NCBI GenBank assembly: GCA_963668605.1
Contig: OY764903.1
Span: 5,580,001 to 5,644,000 of the forward strand
Direction of reading: 5' to 3'
DNA from: G963668605 sp963668605
Lineage (GTDB): Bacteria; Acidobacteriota; Terriglobia; Bryobacterales; Bryobacteraceae
Length of the DNA stretch: 64,000 bases
Positions 9,391-18,331 of this stretch are shown piece by piece. The notes under the pieces were generated by a model. The model had not been told where the DNA came from, did not search any database, and saw nothing but the letters and a program-made list of their open reading frames with translations. Every line of letters begins with the position of its first letter. Position 1 is the first letter of the stretch. A program made the position numbers and the translations under genes.

Positions 9391-12300
9391 CGTTCCACCC
9401 GAACCGCTGAAATTGGCCACCACGCTGCGCGAACCGTTCATCACGACGCTCTGCGGATTCGTCGAGCCGGACAGATCGCCAGAAAAGAAGGTAAAGTTCG
9501 CCGGCAGGATCGGCGATGCGGTTACTTGCACCGTGGTTCCGGCATTGTAATAGCCGTCGCCGGAAGCTGGGTTCGCGCTGATTGTGCCACCCGAACCCGG
9601 GTTCGCCGAAAGGGTCAGTTGATACTGCGTGCCGAATGTCGCCGAATACGTGATCGCTCCACTCGGTACCGTCACGGAGTGCGAGGCCGCCAAGCCATCG
9701 CTCCAACTCGAGAACACATAGCGCGATCCCGTCCCGGCCTGGGGACTGGTTACGGCGATAGTGTGTGTGCTGCCCGGAGTCCAGCTATAAGTCTGCGGCG
9801 CGATTACGTCCACATTGTCCACCCGGACGGTCAGGCCCGCGGGTACAGTGTTCACGGTTACGCCAGTGGTTGCAGTGAAGTTCCCCGTCACGCTACGCAC
9901 GGCGCTCATCACGACCGTCTGAGGATTTGTCGTTCCACTTAGATCTCCCGAAAACGACGAGAACACAAACCCGGGGTTCTGCGTTGCCGTCAACTGCACC
10001 GAGGTTCCGGCCGCGTAATAGCCGTCGAGGGAGGACGGCACGGCGGTGATGGAACCGCCCGTACTGGGGTTGGAGATGCGGGTCAGCAAGTACTCGGCGC
10101 CAAACGTGGCCGTGTAGGTTGTGGCGCCGGACGGCGCCGTCACTTGGTGCGAGATCGCACCGCTGTCGTTCCAGCCCGCGAAACTGTATCGCGACCCGGC
10201 GCCCGACTGTGGCGAAGCCACGGCGATCGTGTGGAGGCTACCCGGAACCCAGTTCACCACGGCCGGAGCGGCCAGCGTGACGCTATCCACGATCACGCTG
10301 AGCCCCACGGGCGAAGTCGTCACCGTAACCGCAACCGTCCCTGCAACGCCGGAGACTTTGCGAACCCGGTTGTTGTTAGTGTCTGCAATGTACGCATTCC
10401 CGGAACTGTCGGCCGCCACTCCGAGCGCCGAACTGCTCAGGGACGCGCTCGTGGCCGGCCCGCCATCCCCGCTATATCCGGGAATTCCATTGCCTGCAAG
10501 CGTGGCGATCACGCCGCCCGTGACAATGCGCACCCGGTAGTTCTGGTTGTCGGCGATGAGCAACGCGCCCGCGGGCGTCACCGCGAGACCCGAAGGAGAG
10601 TCCAGGGTCGCGGCCGATGCTGCGATTCCGTCGCCGTTGAATCCGGGGCCGCCTGTGCCCGCAAATGTCGTGATGACATTATCGGAACCCACCTTGCGGA
10701 CGCGCTTATTGCCCGTGTCCGCGATGTAAAGATTGCCGCCATCGACGGCGACGCCGGTCGGAGAGAACAACGTAGCAGTGGCGGCCGCGATGCCATCTCC
10801 GTTATAGCCCAGGCCGGCCGTGCCCGCTACGGTCGAGATGATTCCGCCGGCTACCTTGCGAACGCGATTGTTGTCCTTGTCGGCGATGAACATGTTGCCG
10901 GCCGCATCGAACGCGATCGCGTAGGGGTTGTTCAGGGCGGCTAGCGTGGCAGAGAGACCATCGCCACTGAATCCGCTGCTGCCATTGCCCGCTACTGTAG
11001 TGATAATGCCGCTTGCACGGTCCACACGACGGATCTTGTGGTTCATTGAATCCGCAATGTACAGATTGTTGGCCGGATCGAGAGCAAGACCTCTCGGTAC
11101 TAGTAGTCGCGCAGCCGTCGCAAGGTCGCCGTCGCCACTGGATCCAATTGTGCCGGTTCCAGCATATGTCTCGATAACTCCATCCGTCCGAATTCGCCGC
11201 ACGCGCGCGTTCTGCGTATCTGAGATATAAACGTTGCCCGACGCATCCACAACCACAGACGTCGGCAAGCTCAGGGCCGCGGTGTTTGCCAGGATACTGT
11301 CGCCGTTGTAAGCAGGGGCGCCGTTGCCCGCAACCGTCGTGATGATGCCCGAACCGTCAATCTTGCGGACCCGGGCATTTCCCGAATCGACGATATAAAT
11401 GAGGCCGCCCGGACCGACCGAGATGTCACCGGGAGAACGGAGCTTGGCGGCGGTGGCTGCCAACGAGTCTCCCGAGAAACCGGCTGATCCTCCGATTCCG
11501 GCGATCGTCGAGATCGTGAGGCCGGTGACTTTGCGGATGCAGTGGTTATAGGTATCGGCAATCAGCAAATCGCCGCCCGAGGTAAGCGCGATCTCGGCGG
11601 GAAAGTAGAGTTGAGCCAAAGTGGCGGGGCCAGTGTCCCCCGAAAATCCCGCTGTTCCGACGCCCGCTACGGTGGAGAGCACAAGACCGGGTATGGTCAA
11701 TTTGCGGATCCGGTTGTTGTTGCGGTCGGCGATGTAGAGTTCCGTCCCTCCCGCGTTTAATGCGACGCCGTAGGGTTGGTCCAAATCCGAGGTATTGCCG
11801 GTCCCCGCGACCGTGCTGATGATTCCTCCCGAGATCTTGCGGATGCGGTTGTTGCCGTAATCGGCGAAGTACACGTCGCCCGACGAACTCACGGCGATTC
11901 CGGCAGGCAGCGCAATCTGCGCGGCCGTCGCTTGGAGCCCGTCTCCGGAAAATCCGTTAGTTCCGTTCCCGGCAACTGTCGAGATCAACCCGCTTGCCGC
12001 GTCCACGCGTCGAATCCGGTTGTTCTGTGTGTCGGTAATATATAGGTTATCGCTTGAGTCGAATGCAACCGCGACAGGTGCGGCGAGATTTGCCGAGACC
12101 GCGAGGATGCCGTCACCGTTATATCCCTGGCTTCCAGTTCCGGCGACGGTCGTCATGACGCCGCCCGGCGTAACCTTACGGATTCTATGCATGGATCCAT
12201 CTGCGATGTACAGATTGCCCAGCGAATCGAAGGCCGCCGAAGACGGGCTGAGCAGCAACCCGCTGGTGGCCGGTCCACCGTCGCCAATTGGCAAACCCGC

Positions 12301-12396
12301 GATCGTATTAATGGTGCCGGATTGCCCCGGCAAAATTCCGGCTAGGGCAAACAGGGATACGATCACCGCAAGCATTGATCTCTGGTGGAACTTCAT
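7834..12396 (-). CDS. Large secreted NHL-repeat protein with DUF5648-like and Solibacter C-terminal domains
   Basis: A 1520-residue protein. A signal peptide (MLAVIVSLFALAGILPGQ) follows the ATG, which has GAGGAGG nine bases upstream. Residues about 28-670 hold twelve NHL-type units of about 53 residues, each running from [IV][IL][ST]TVAG.G through GDG and P.G[IV]A to YIAD..NNR[IV]RK; unit 4 is shortened. They should fold as two six-bladed or one larger beta-propeller. Next come two tandem repeats of about 160 residues with YSFAGWND or YVFSSWSD cores (InlB-B/bacterial-repeat type), then the same C-terminal module as the downstream neighbour: DUF5648-like region and TIGR03437-like domain. A surface-binding or scaffolding role is inferred; no active site is visible. 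Confidence 0.88.
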   Translation of the reverse strand: MKFHQRSMLAVIVSLFALAGILPGQSGTINTIAGLPIGDGGPATSGLLLSPSSAAFDSLGNLYIADGSMHRIRKVTPGGVMTTVAGTGSQGYNGDGILAVSANLAAPVAVAFDSSDNLYITDTQNNRIRRVDAASGLISTVAGNGTNGFSGDGLQATAAQIALPAGIAVSSSGDVYFADYGNNRIRKISGGIISTVAGTGNTSDLDQPYGVALNAGGTELYIADRNNNRIRKLTIPGLVLSTVAGVGTAGFSGDTGPATLAQLYFPAEIALTSGGDLLIADTYNHCIRKVTGLTISTIAGIGGSAGFSGDSLAATAAKLRSPGDISVGPGGLIYIVDSGNARVRKIDGSGIITTVAGNGAPAYNGDSILANTAALSLPTSVVVDASGNVYISDTQNARVRRIRTDGVIETYAGTGTIGSSGDGDLATAARLLVPRGLALDPANNLYIADSMNHKIRRVDRASGIITTVAGNGSSGFSGDGLSATLAALNNPYAIAFDAAGNMFIADKDNNRVRKVAGGIISTVAGTAGLGYNGDGIAAATATLFSPTGVAVDGGNLYIADTGNKRVRKVGSDNVITTFAGTGGPGFNGDGIAASAATLDSPSGLAVTPAGALLIADNQNYRVRIVTGGVIATLAGNGIPGYSGDGGPATSASLSSSALGVAADSSGNAYIADTNNNRVRKVSGVAGTVAVTVTTSPVGLSVIVDSVTLAAPAVVNWVPGSLHTIAVASPQSGAGSRYSFAGWNDSGAISHQVTAPSGATTYTATFGAEYLLTRISNPSTGGSITAVPSSLDGYYAAGTSVQLTATQNPGFVFSSFSGDLSGTTNPQTVVMSAVRSVTGNFTATTGVTVNTVPAGLTVRVDNVDVIAPQTYSWTPGSTHTIAVTSPQAGTGSRYVFSSWSDGLAASHSVTVPSGAITYSATFGTQYQLTLSANPGSGGTISANPASGDGYYNAGTTVQVTASPILPANFTFFSGDLSGSTNPQSVVMNGSRSVVANFSGSGGTNAPPYAVELSPFQGAGVTQIFTGTYNDNNGWTDIAKASIRFYESYAGLPNACIIEFRPPTSQLTLLDDAGVNWLPAVTLGSATPLQNSACSVNAQTSSFSGTGNTLTVNFAVTFKPAFGSAGGREPRKAVCLYAKDAVGAGEDQSCLGLWIPETASPSLISRYRLYNPANFAHFFTASQNERDVLVTRGFTPEDPPPGMAYNQPATISGISTHPFYRILFFPQNGAPIFHYWTRDREEYKAAVRIRNLNLGEGIDSFLLSGQAPGTYPTYRLRFTAGPTAYPIYHYALQAETDALIALGWGVSLGVDGYLQPVPLPGSLRSALKPQTAGPAIGAVLNAASHESGAVAPGQLVRVYGSGFSKLAQVLIDGQAVPALAMTERYIEVVVPESAAGKDSIAVLVDDLGQRTEVMTLQLTATNPAVFVKDFLGRGLADTLDSESGTVTLQLTGAGDLRLPVEARIAGHPAEVLSVEPVTGQAGRFAVKLRVPPEALAQDAESGTVSVQIGEAVTQPGVLIRLK

Positions 12397-12891
12397 AAAG
12401 CTAGCCTCCTCGGCGTGACAATCTCCTCGGCATTAGGTGGGAAAACTGGATCTGGCGCCCGAGCGCATTTGCATCCTCCGGCTCGCGACACTCCAACCGC
12501 AATCACCCCCGGGCAAAACACAGAAGCCCGAAACCGGTACCTCTACTAATACGCGCCAAGCTGCGCGCCTGTCAACCGTGAAGGTTGCCGTGTGGACGGC
12601 TCGCTCAGGTATGGAGCGACGGTCGCCGCCAACCTCACGATCCGTTTTATCTTTCTGCGCTCCGGCGTGCACCCCAGTCGGCTGAATCCGGCTATCGAGG
12701 GCCATCGGCATCCGCCGTCTTCAAATACGTCGAGACTGTGCTTTGAGTTCCGGTTCCGGGACGACCTCCACCGTCCACTGCCCAGAGACATCTCGCTTCG
12801 TCATCAGGCTGACGAAATCCTGCTCAACATGAGCCCCGTGAAAGGCAGTAATGAGGCATAATATCTGCTTACCCGAATCATTTGAATCCCC
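12397..12891. other. Intergenic region between divergent NHL-repeat gene and carB
   Basis: 495 bases without a convincing gene. Short open frames on both strands lack ribosome binding sites and recognisable protein. It holds the leader and a candidate promoter of the minus-strand NHL-repeat gene and must hold the carB promoter; a TAATAT near 12859 is the only AT-rich hexamer close to carB, and it has no good -35 partner. Confidence 0.6.
12546..12575 (-). promoter_or_regulatory. Candidate sigma-70-type promoter for the NHL-repeat gene
   Basis: On the minus strand a perfect TTGACA (12570-12575) is followed after 18 bases by TATTAG (12546-12551, four of six consensus positions). Transcription would start near 12538 and leave a leader of roughly 140 bases before the ATG at 12396. 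Identified by eye only. Confidence 0.4.
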
Positions 12892-15800
12892 ATGCCCACA
12901 AGAACCGACATTCGAAAAATCATGATCATCGGCTCCGGCCCCATTGTAATCGGACAGGCCTGCGAGTTCGACTATTCCGGCACGCAAGCGTGCAAAGCCC
13001 TGCGCAGCCTGGGTTATGAAATCGTCCTGGTGAATTCCAACCCGGCCACAATCATGACCGACCCCGGGATAGCGGATGCTACCTACATCGAGCCGCTGAA
13101 CGTGAAGACGATGATTCAGATCATCGAAAAGGAGCGGCCGGATGCCCTTCTGCCCAACCTCGGAGGACAGTCCGCGCTGAATCTCTGCGCGGAACTGGCG
13201 CGGGCGGGCGCGCTGGAGAAGTACGGGGTGCAGGTCATCGGCGTACAGGTCGACGCCATTGAGCGCGGCGAAGACCGTGTGGCGTTCAAGGAGACGATGA
13301 ACAGGCTGGGCATTGACATGCCGCGTAGTGCCCCTGCCTACTCGGTCGAGGAAGCCGAACGCATCGCCGCGGAGCTTTCCTACCCGGTGGTCATCCGCCC
13401 GGCCTTCACCATGGGCGGCACTGGCAGCGGTCTGGTCTACAATGTCGATGAACTCCGTGTCGTCGTCAGCCGAGGCCTCGCGGCCAGCCTCGTGGGACAG
13501 GTGCTCGTCGAGGAGTCGGTGCTCGGCTGGGAAGAACTCGAACTCGAAGTAGTGCGCGACGCGAAGAATCAGTTGATCACCGTCTGTTTCATCGAGAACG
13601 TCGACGCTATGGGCGTGCACACCGGAGACTCCTATTGCACCGCGCCCATGCTCACCATCGCCGAGCCACTTCAGAAGCGCCTCCAGGAGATGTCCTACAA
13701 GATCGTCGAAGCTATCCAGGTGATCGGCGGGACGAACGTCCAGTTCGCGCACAACCCGGAAACCGGGCGCGTCGTGGTGATCGAGATTAACCCCCGGACA
13801 TCGAGGTCGTCCGCCTTGGCATCGAAGGCCACCGGGTTTCCAATCGCACTCATCTCCGCCAAACTCGCGACGGGTCTCACGTTGGACGAGATGCCCTACT
13901 GGCGCGACGGAACGCTCGAAAAGTACACACCCTCCGGAGACTACGTCGTGGTGAAGTTCGCCCGCTGGGCGTTCGAGAAGTTCCGCGGCGCCGAGGACAA
14001 GCTGGGAACGCAGATGCGCGCCGTCGGCGAGGTGATGAGCATCGGCAAGACGTACAAGGAGGCCCTCCAAAAAGCCATCCGCTCGCTGGAGAACGGCCGC
14101 TGTGGCCTGGGCTTCGCGAAAGACTTCAACCGCAAATCTCTTACCGAATTGCTCGACCTGTTGAAGGAGCCGAGCAGCGAGCGCCAGTTCATTCTGTACG
14201 AGGCTTTGCGAAAGGGCGCACCCATCGATCTGCTTTCGAAGAAAACTCACATCAAGAGCTACTTCCTCGAACAGATGAAAGAATTGGTGGATCTCGAAGA
14301 GCAAATTCTCAGCTACCGCGGCCGGCAGCTTCCGGACGAACTGCTCGCGAAGGCCAAGAGAGACGGCTTTGCCGACCGCTACCTGGCGCAGTTGCTGGGG
14401 ATCGCCGAAGGCGAGATCCGGCGCCGCCGGACGGAACTCGGCGTCGTGGAAGCTTGGGACGCTGTTCCGGTGAGCGGCGTCGAGAACGCGGCCTATTACT
14501 ACTCCACCTACAACGGAGAAGATCGCGTGCCGGTCAGCTCCGGCAAGCCGAAGGTGATGGTTCTGGGGGGAGGCCCGAATCGCATCGGCCAGGGAATCGA
14601 GTTCGACTACTGCTGCGTTCACGCCGCTTTCGCGCTACGCGAGGCTGGCTACGAGTCGATCATGGTGAACTGCAACCCCGAGACCGTTTCGACCGACTAC
14701 GACACCTCGGACAAGCTGTACTTCGAGCCGCTGACGGTGGAAGACGTCCTGAGCATCCACGAGAAGGAGAAGCCGTACGGTGTGATCGTGCAGTTCGGTG
14801 GACAGACGCCCCTCAATCTCGCGAATGACCTGGCCGCGGCCGGCGTGAAGATTCTCGGAACTTCGCCGGACACCATCGACCTGGCCGAGGACCGCGACCG
14901 CTTCCGCCGCGTGATGGCACGCATGAACATCCCGATGCCCGAATCGGAAATGGCGGTTTCCGTCGAGCAGGCCATCGCCGCCGCCAACCGCATTGGCTAC
15001 CCGCTGATGGTGCGGCCTTCGTATGTGCTCGGTGGCCGCGGTATGGAAGTTGTGCACGACGAGGAAATGCTGCGCCACTACATGGCCGCGGCCGTGGACG
15101 TGACGCCGGAGCGGCCGATCCTGATCGACAAGTTCCTGGAAAATGCGACGGAAGCGGAGGCGGACGCGGTGTGCGACGGGCACGAGGTCTTCTTGCCGGC
15201 CGTGATGGAGCACATCGAGTACGCCGGCATCCATTCGGGCGATTCCGCGTGCGTGATTCCGCCGGTCAGCATTCCCGCGCACCACCTCGACACGATTCGC
15301 GAGTACACGCGCAGCATCGCGCTCGAACTGGGAGTCGTTGGGCTGATGAACTTGCAGTACGCCATCGTGAACGGTACGGTGTTCGTTCTTGAGGCGAATC
15401 CGCGCGCGTCCCGCACGGTTCCGCTGGTTTCAAAGGTCTGCGATATCCAGATGGCCCAGGCGGCGACGCGGTTGATGCTGGGCAGCAGCCTGCGTGACCT
15501 ACACCTTTCGCCGGCGGTCCTCTCCCATTTCGGAGTGAAAGAAGCGGTTTTCCCGTTCAATATGATGCCCGAGGTGGACCCGCTGCTCGGACCCGAAATG
15601 CGATCCACTGGCGAGGTGCTCGGCCTCGCCAGTACGTTCGCTGAGGCGTTCTTCAAGGCGCAGGAAGCGACGCTATCGCCCCTGCCACTGGAAGGCACCG
15701 TGCTGATCACGGTAGCCCAGCGCGACCGCCCCGCCGTGCTGGAAGTGGCACGGCAGTTCTCCGAACTCGGGCTGAAGATCCTCGCCACGCGAGGCACCGC

Positions 15801-16122
15801 CTCCTGGCTCGCCGATCACGGCATCACTGCCCGCGTCGTCAACAAGATGCATGAAGGCCGTCCGCACATCGTGGACCACCTCGTGAATCGCGAGATCCAG
15901 CTCATCGTCAACACGCCCGCCGGAAAAGAGAGCGAACTGGACGATTCCTACATTCGCAAGAACGCGATCAAGTACAAGGTTCACTACATCACGACGCTGG
16001 CCGGTGCGCTGGCGGCAGCGAAAGGCATCGCCGCCCGGCAGCGCGCGTCGAGCGAGGTACGCTCGCTGCAAAGCTACCACGAGGATATTCATCGGCAGGA
16101 CTCCGCCGGGTTGAACCGCTAG
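12892..16122 (+). CDS. carB: Carbamoyl-phosphate synthase, large subunit
   Basis: A 1076-residue enzyme of the usual length, making carbamoyl phosphate from bicarbonate, ammonia and two ATP for pyrimidine and arginine synthesis. Both duplicated ATP-grasp halves are present: the first begins KIMIIGSGPIVIGQACEFDYSG and has FTMGGTGSG and EINPRTSRSSALASKATG; the second begins VMVLGGGPNRIGQGIEFDYC and has YVLGGRGM and EANPRASRTVPLVSK. A C-terminal MGS-like allosteric domain (about 940-1050) carries ATRGTASWLADHGI. No carA is adjacent, so the small subunit must be encoded elsewhere. The ATG is the only plausible start near the conserved N terminus. Confidence 0.97.
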   Translation: MPTRTDIRKIMIIGSGPIVIGQACEFDYSGTQACKALRSLGYEIVLVNSNPATIMTDPGIADATYIEPLNVKTMIQIIEKERPDALLPNLGGQSALNLCAELARAGALEKYGVQVIGVQVDAIERGEDRVAFKETMNRLGIDMPRSAPAYSVEEAERIAAELSYPVVIRPAFTMGGTGSGLVYNVDELRVVVSRGLAASLVGQVLVEESVLGWEELELEVVRDAKNQLITVCFIENVDAMGVHTGDSYCTAPMLTIAEPLQKRLQEMSYKIVEAIQVIGGTNVQFAHNPETGRVVVIEINPRTSRSSALASKATGFPIALISAKLATGLTLDEMPYWRDGTLEKYTPSGDYVVVKFARWAFEKFRGAEDKLGTQMRAVGEVMSIGKTYKEALQKAIRSLENGRCGLGFAKDFNRKSLTELLDLLKEPSSERQFILYEALRKGAPIDLLSKKTHIKSYFLEQMKELVDLEEQILSYRGRQLPDELLAKAKRDGFADRYLAQLLGIAEGEIRRRRTELGVVEAWDAVPVSGVENAAYYYSTYNGEDRVPVSSGKPKVMVLGGGPNRIGQGIEFDYCCVHAAFALREAGYESIMVNCNPETVSTDYDTSDKLYFEPLTVEDVLSIHEKEKPYGVIVQFGGQTPLNLANDLAAAGVKILGTSPDTIDLAEDRDRFRRVMARMNIPMPESEMAVSVEQAIAAANRIGYPLMVRPSYVLGGRGMEVVHDEEMLRHYMAAAVDVTPERPILIDKFLENATEAEADAVCDGHEVFLPAVMEHIEYAGIHSGDSACVIPPVSIPAHHLDTIREYTRSIALELGVVGLMNLQYAIVNGTVFVLEANPRASRTVPLVSKVCDIQMAQAATRLMLGSSLRDLHLSPAVLSHFGVKEAVFPFNMMPEVDPLLGPEMRSTGEVLGLASTFAEAFFKAQEATLSPLPLEGTVLITVAQRDRPAVLEVARQFSELGLKILATRGTASWLADHGITARVVNKMHEGRPHIVDHLVNREIQLIVNTPAGKESELDDSYIRKNAIKYKVHYITTLAGALAAAKGIAARQRASSEVRSLQSYHEDIHRQDSAGLNR

Positions 16123-16163
16123 TCTGCGCCGCCGGACCGGTGCTGGCCTCAATAGATCGCGAT

Positions 16164-16183
16164 GGGCTTCAGGCTTGAGGCCC
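16164..16183 (+). terminator. Hairpin downstream of carB
   Basis: GGGCTTCA (16164-16171) pairs with TGAGGCCC (16176-16183) around a four-base loop, 41 bases after the carB stop. One pair is G-T and no T-tract follows, so it is a weak or rho-assisted terminator at best. Confidence 0.35.
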
Positions 16184-16372
16184 GTGAGCGCATCATGAAT
16201 CTCGTGGAGCCGAACGTGATGAACGTGCCTATGATTCCGATTGGCTCCCTTCATCCAAAAAACTTGTGCCCATGCTGAGCCCGCCCCATTGCGGACCTGG
16301 GCATTCGCCTTCCGAACCGGCCAGCGTTTGCACTCCGCATACCCTCACACGATTTCGATGTAAAGTGGTCTC

Positions 16373-17062
16373 GTGGGCAAACCAGCCAAGGACAAGCAGG
16401 AGTTCAGCGGCGCCGCACGGGAGCAGCAGAGCTTTCTCGCGCCGCTCGAAAAGCGGGCCTTGCTCGCGCTCGCGGCAAAGATGCCGGCTTGGGTAAACTC
16501 CGATCACCTGACGCTGCTCGGTCTTTTCGCGATGCTCGCCGCCGGTCTATTCTATTGGGCTGCTCGCTACGATCGGAACTACCTCCTCGCCGTGATCGCC
16601 TGCCTGGTGGTGAACTGGTTTGGCGATAGCCTCGACGGCACGCTCGCGCGCGTCCGCAACCGGCAGCGGCCGCGCTACGGCTTCTACGTCGATCACGTTT
16701 GCGACATGTTTGGAACGTTTTTCCTGCTGGCCGGGCTTGGGTTTTCCGGCTACATGAGCACTGGCATTGCCGCCGGGCTGATCATCGTCTACTTCATGCT
16801 GTCCATCGAAGTCTATCTGGCCACTTACACGATCGGCACCTTTCATCTCTCGTTCTGGAAATTTAGCCCGACCGAATTGCGCGTGTTGCTGATGGTCGGC
16901 AACGTCGCGCTGTTTTACCAGCCCGTGGTCCGCCTCTTCGACGACATGTATTTCCTGTTCGACGTCGGCGGCCTGTGCGGCATCGTGGGGATGAGCCTGA
17001 TGTTGATCAACGCCGCGCTACGCCATACGCGCCAGCTTTACAACGCCGAGCGGCTGCCGTAA
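16373..17062 (+). CDS. CDP-alcohol phosphatidyltransferase family protein
   Basis: A 229-residue integral membrane enzyme with a GTG start. It carries the family signature DG-x2-AR-x9-G-x3-D-x3-D (residues about 86-109, beginning DGTLAR and ending DHVCD), whose aspartates bind the divalent metals used to move a phosphatidyl or phospho-alcohol group from a CDP-linked donor. Several hydrophobic helices flank the motif (for example LTLLGLFAMLAAGLFYWA and GIAAGLIIVYFMLSI). The exact alcohol substrate cannot be told. The stop overlaps the next start by one base (TAATG), so it is co-translated with the GtrA-like protein; this pairing hints at a lipid-linked or cell-envelope role. Confidence 0.88.
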   Translation: MGKPAKDKQEFSGAAREQQSFLAPLEKRALLALAAKMPAWVNSDHLTLLGLFAMLAAGLFYWAARYDRNYLLAVIACLVVNWFGDSLDGTLARVRNRQRPRYGFYVDHVCDMFGTFFLLAGLGFSGYMSTGIAAGLIIVYFMLSIEVYLATYTIGTFHLSFWKFSPTELRVLLMVGNVALFYQPVVRLFDDMYFLFDVGGLCGIVGMSLMLINAALRHTRQLYNAERLP

Positions 17063-17460
17063 TGCTGTTGCGCTGGCTTAAATTTCATTTCGTCGGCGCT
17101 CTTGGCATCGGCGTGCAAATGGTGGCGCTCTCGGTTCTGATCAGCGGGCTGCACTGGCACTATCTTCTGGCAACGGCGCTCGCCGTGGAAACGGCGCTGC
17201 TGCATAACTTCCTCTGGCATGAACGCTACACGTGGAAAGAGCGCGCGGGTGGGGCGTTCTACGGTGTATGGAAACGGTTGCTGCGCTTTCACGTTGGCAA
17301 CGGACTGATCTCCATTGCCGGAAATCTCGCTCTGATGAAGCTATTCGTGGGCGTTCTGCGCTGGAACTACATCGCCGCCAACCTGACGACGATTGCGATT
17401 TGTTCTGTCGGCAATTTTCTAGCGGCGGAGTTGTTCGTCTTCCGGAAGCCGCGCGGCTAA
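17062..17460 (+). CDS. GtrA-like membrane protein
   Basis: A 132-residue protein with about four membrane helices, the size and pattern of the GtrA family (polyprenyl-phosphate-linked sugar flipping or cell-surface polysaccharide synthesis). The start ATG overlaps the upstream stop (TAATG), and this start leaves the typical N terminus FHFVGALGIGVQMVAL. Family marks include NFLWHERYTW after the second helix and the closing VGNFLAAELFVFRK. It is coupled to the CDP-alcohol transferase and converges on lipA with a two-base gap. Role inferred from family and neighbour. Confidence 0.85.
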   Translation: MLLRWLKFHFVGALGIGVQMVALSVLISGLHWHYLLATALAVETALLHNFLWHERYTWKERAGGAFYGVWKRLLRFHVGNGLISIAGNLALMKLFVGVLRWNYIAANLTTIAICSVGNFLAAELFVFRKPRG

Positions 17461-17462
17461 TC

Positions 17463-18326
17463 TCAGAGCGCTTCGGCTGCGTGGTACGAACTGCGCACCA
17501 GCGGCCCGGATTCGACGTGTTGGAAGCCCATCTCCATACCCACGCGCTTGTACTCGCCGAACTCCTCCAGCGTGACGTAGCGGATGATCGGCAGATGTTT
17601 AGGCGACGGCCGCAGATATTGTCCGAGCGTGAGAATATCGACTCCGTGCGCGCGCAGATCGCGCATCACCTGGAGCACTTCATCGGTATTCTCGCCGATC
17701 CCGAGCATGAGCCCCGACTTTGTGGGAATCTCCGGACGGATGCGTTTCGCACACGCGAGCATTTCCAGCGAGCGCGTATACTGCGCCCCCAGACGCACCT
17801 GCCGGTAGAGCCGCGGCACGGTTTCAGTGTTGTGATTCAGCACGTCCGGCGCAGCTTCCATCACGATTTCGAGCGCCTCGTGGCTGCCTTGAAAATCGGG
17901 GATGAGTACTTCCACCCGGCAGCCCGGTACGCGATCGCGAATGGAGCGAATGGTGAGCTGGAAGAGTTCGGCGCCGCCATCCTTGCGGTCGTCGCGATTC
18001 ACGCTGGTGACCACCGCATAGCGCAATCCCATTGCCTGCACGGCCTCGGCCACGCGATTCGGTTCGTCGTAGTCAACCGGCAGCGGAGCGCCTTTTTGCA
18101 CGGCGCAGAATCCGCAGCGACGCGTACACACGTTGCCGAGGATCATGAATGTCGCCGTGCGCCGATTCCAGCATTCGCCGATGTTGGGACACGCGGCGCT
18201 GTCGCACACGGTGTGCAATTGCAGGCGCTCGATCAGCGATTTCAACTCGCGGTAGTTGTCTCCGACGGGAGCGGGCGCACGAAGCCACTTCGGGCGATCG
18301 ATCCTGGGTTCGATGGATACCAGCAC
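17463..18326 (-). CDS. lipA: Lipoyl synthase
   Basis: A 287-residue radical-SAM enzyme that inserts two sulfurs into octanoyl groups on the lipoyl domains of 2-oxoacid dehydrogenases and the glycine cleavage H protein. The auxiliary cluster motif C-x4-C-x5-C is present (CDSAACPNIGEC), as is the radical-SAM motif C-x3-C-x2-C (CTRRCGFC) and the C-terminal RSSY that supplies the serine ligand. It is the last gene of a minus-strand operon, six bases after ftcD. No lipB is nearby. Confidence 0.96.
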   Translation of the reverse strand: MLVSIEPRIDRPKWLRAPAPVGDNYRELKSLIERLQLHTVCDSAACPNIGECWNRRTATFMILGNVCTRRCGFCAVQKGAPLPVDYDEPNRVAEAVQAMGLRYAVVTSVNRDDRKDGGAELFQLTIRSIRDRVPGCRVEVLIPDFQGSHEALEIVMEAAPDVLNHNTETVPRLYRQVRLGAQYTRSLEMLACAKRIRPEIPTKSGLMLGIGENTDEVLQVMRDLRAHGVDILTLGQYLRPSPKHLPIIRYVTLEEFGEYKRVGMEMGFQHVESGPLVRSSYHAAEAL

Positions 18327-18331
18327 TAGGC

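Noticed and set aside
10400..12330. Regularly spaced repeats suggestive of a CRISPR array
   Set aside because: The period of about 160 bases and drifting sequence come from the coding repeats of the NHL domain; units are not identical and there are no unique spacers or cas genes.
12433..12711. Small genes in the gap between the NHL-repeat gene and carB
   Set aside because: Overlapping open frames on both strands lack ribosome sites, domains and plausible composition.
12721..14622. Long open frame of 633 codons on the minus strand inside carB
   Set aside because: It is antisense to a fully conserved carB, its residues are rich in His, Arg, Asp and Val in the pattern of a GC-rich shadow frame, and it has no domain or ribosome site.
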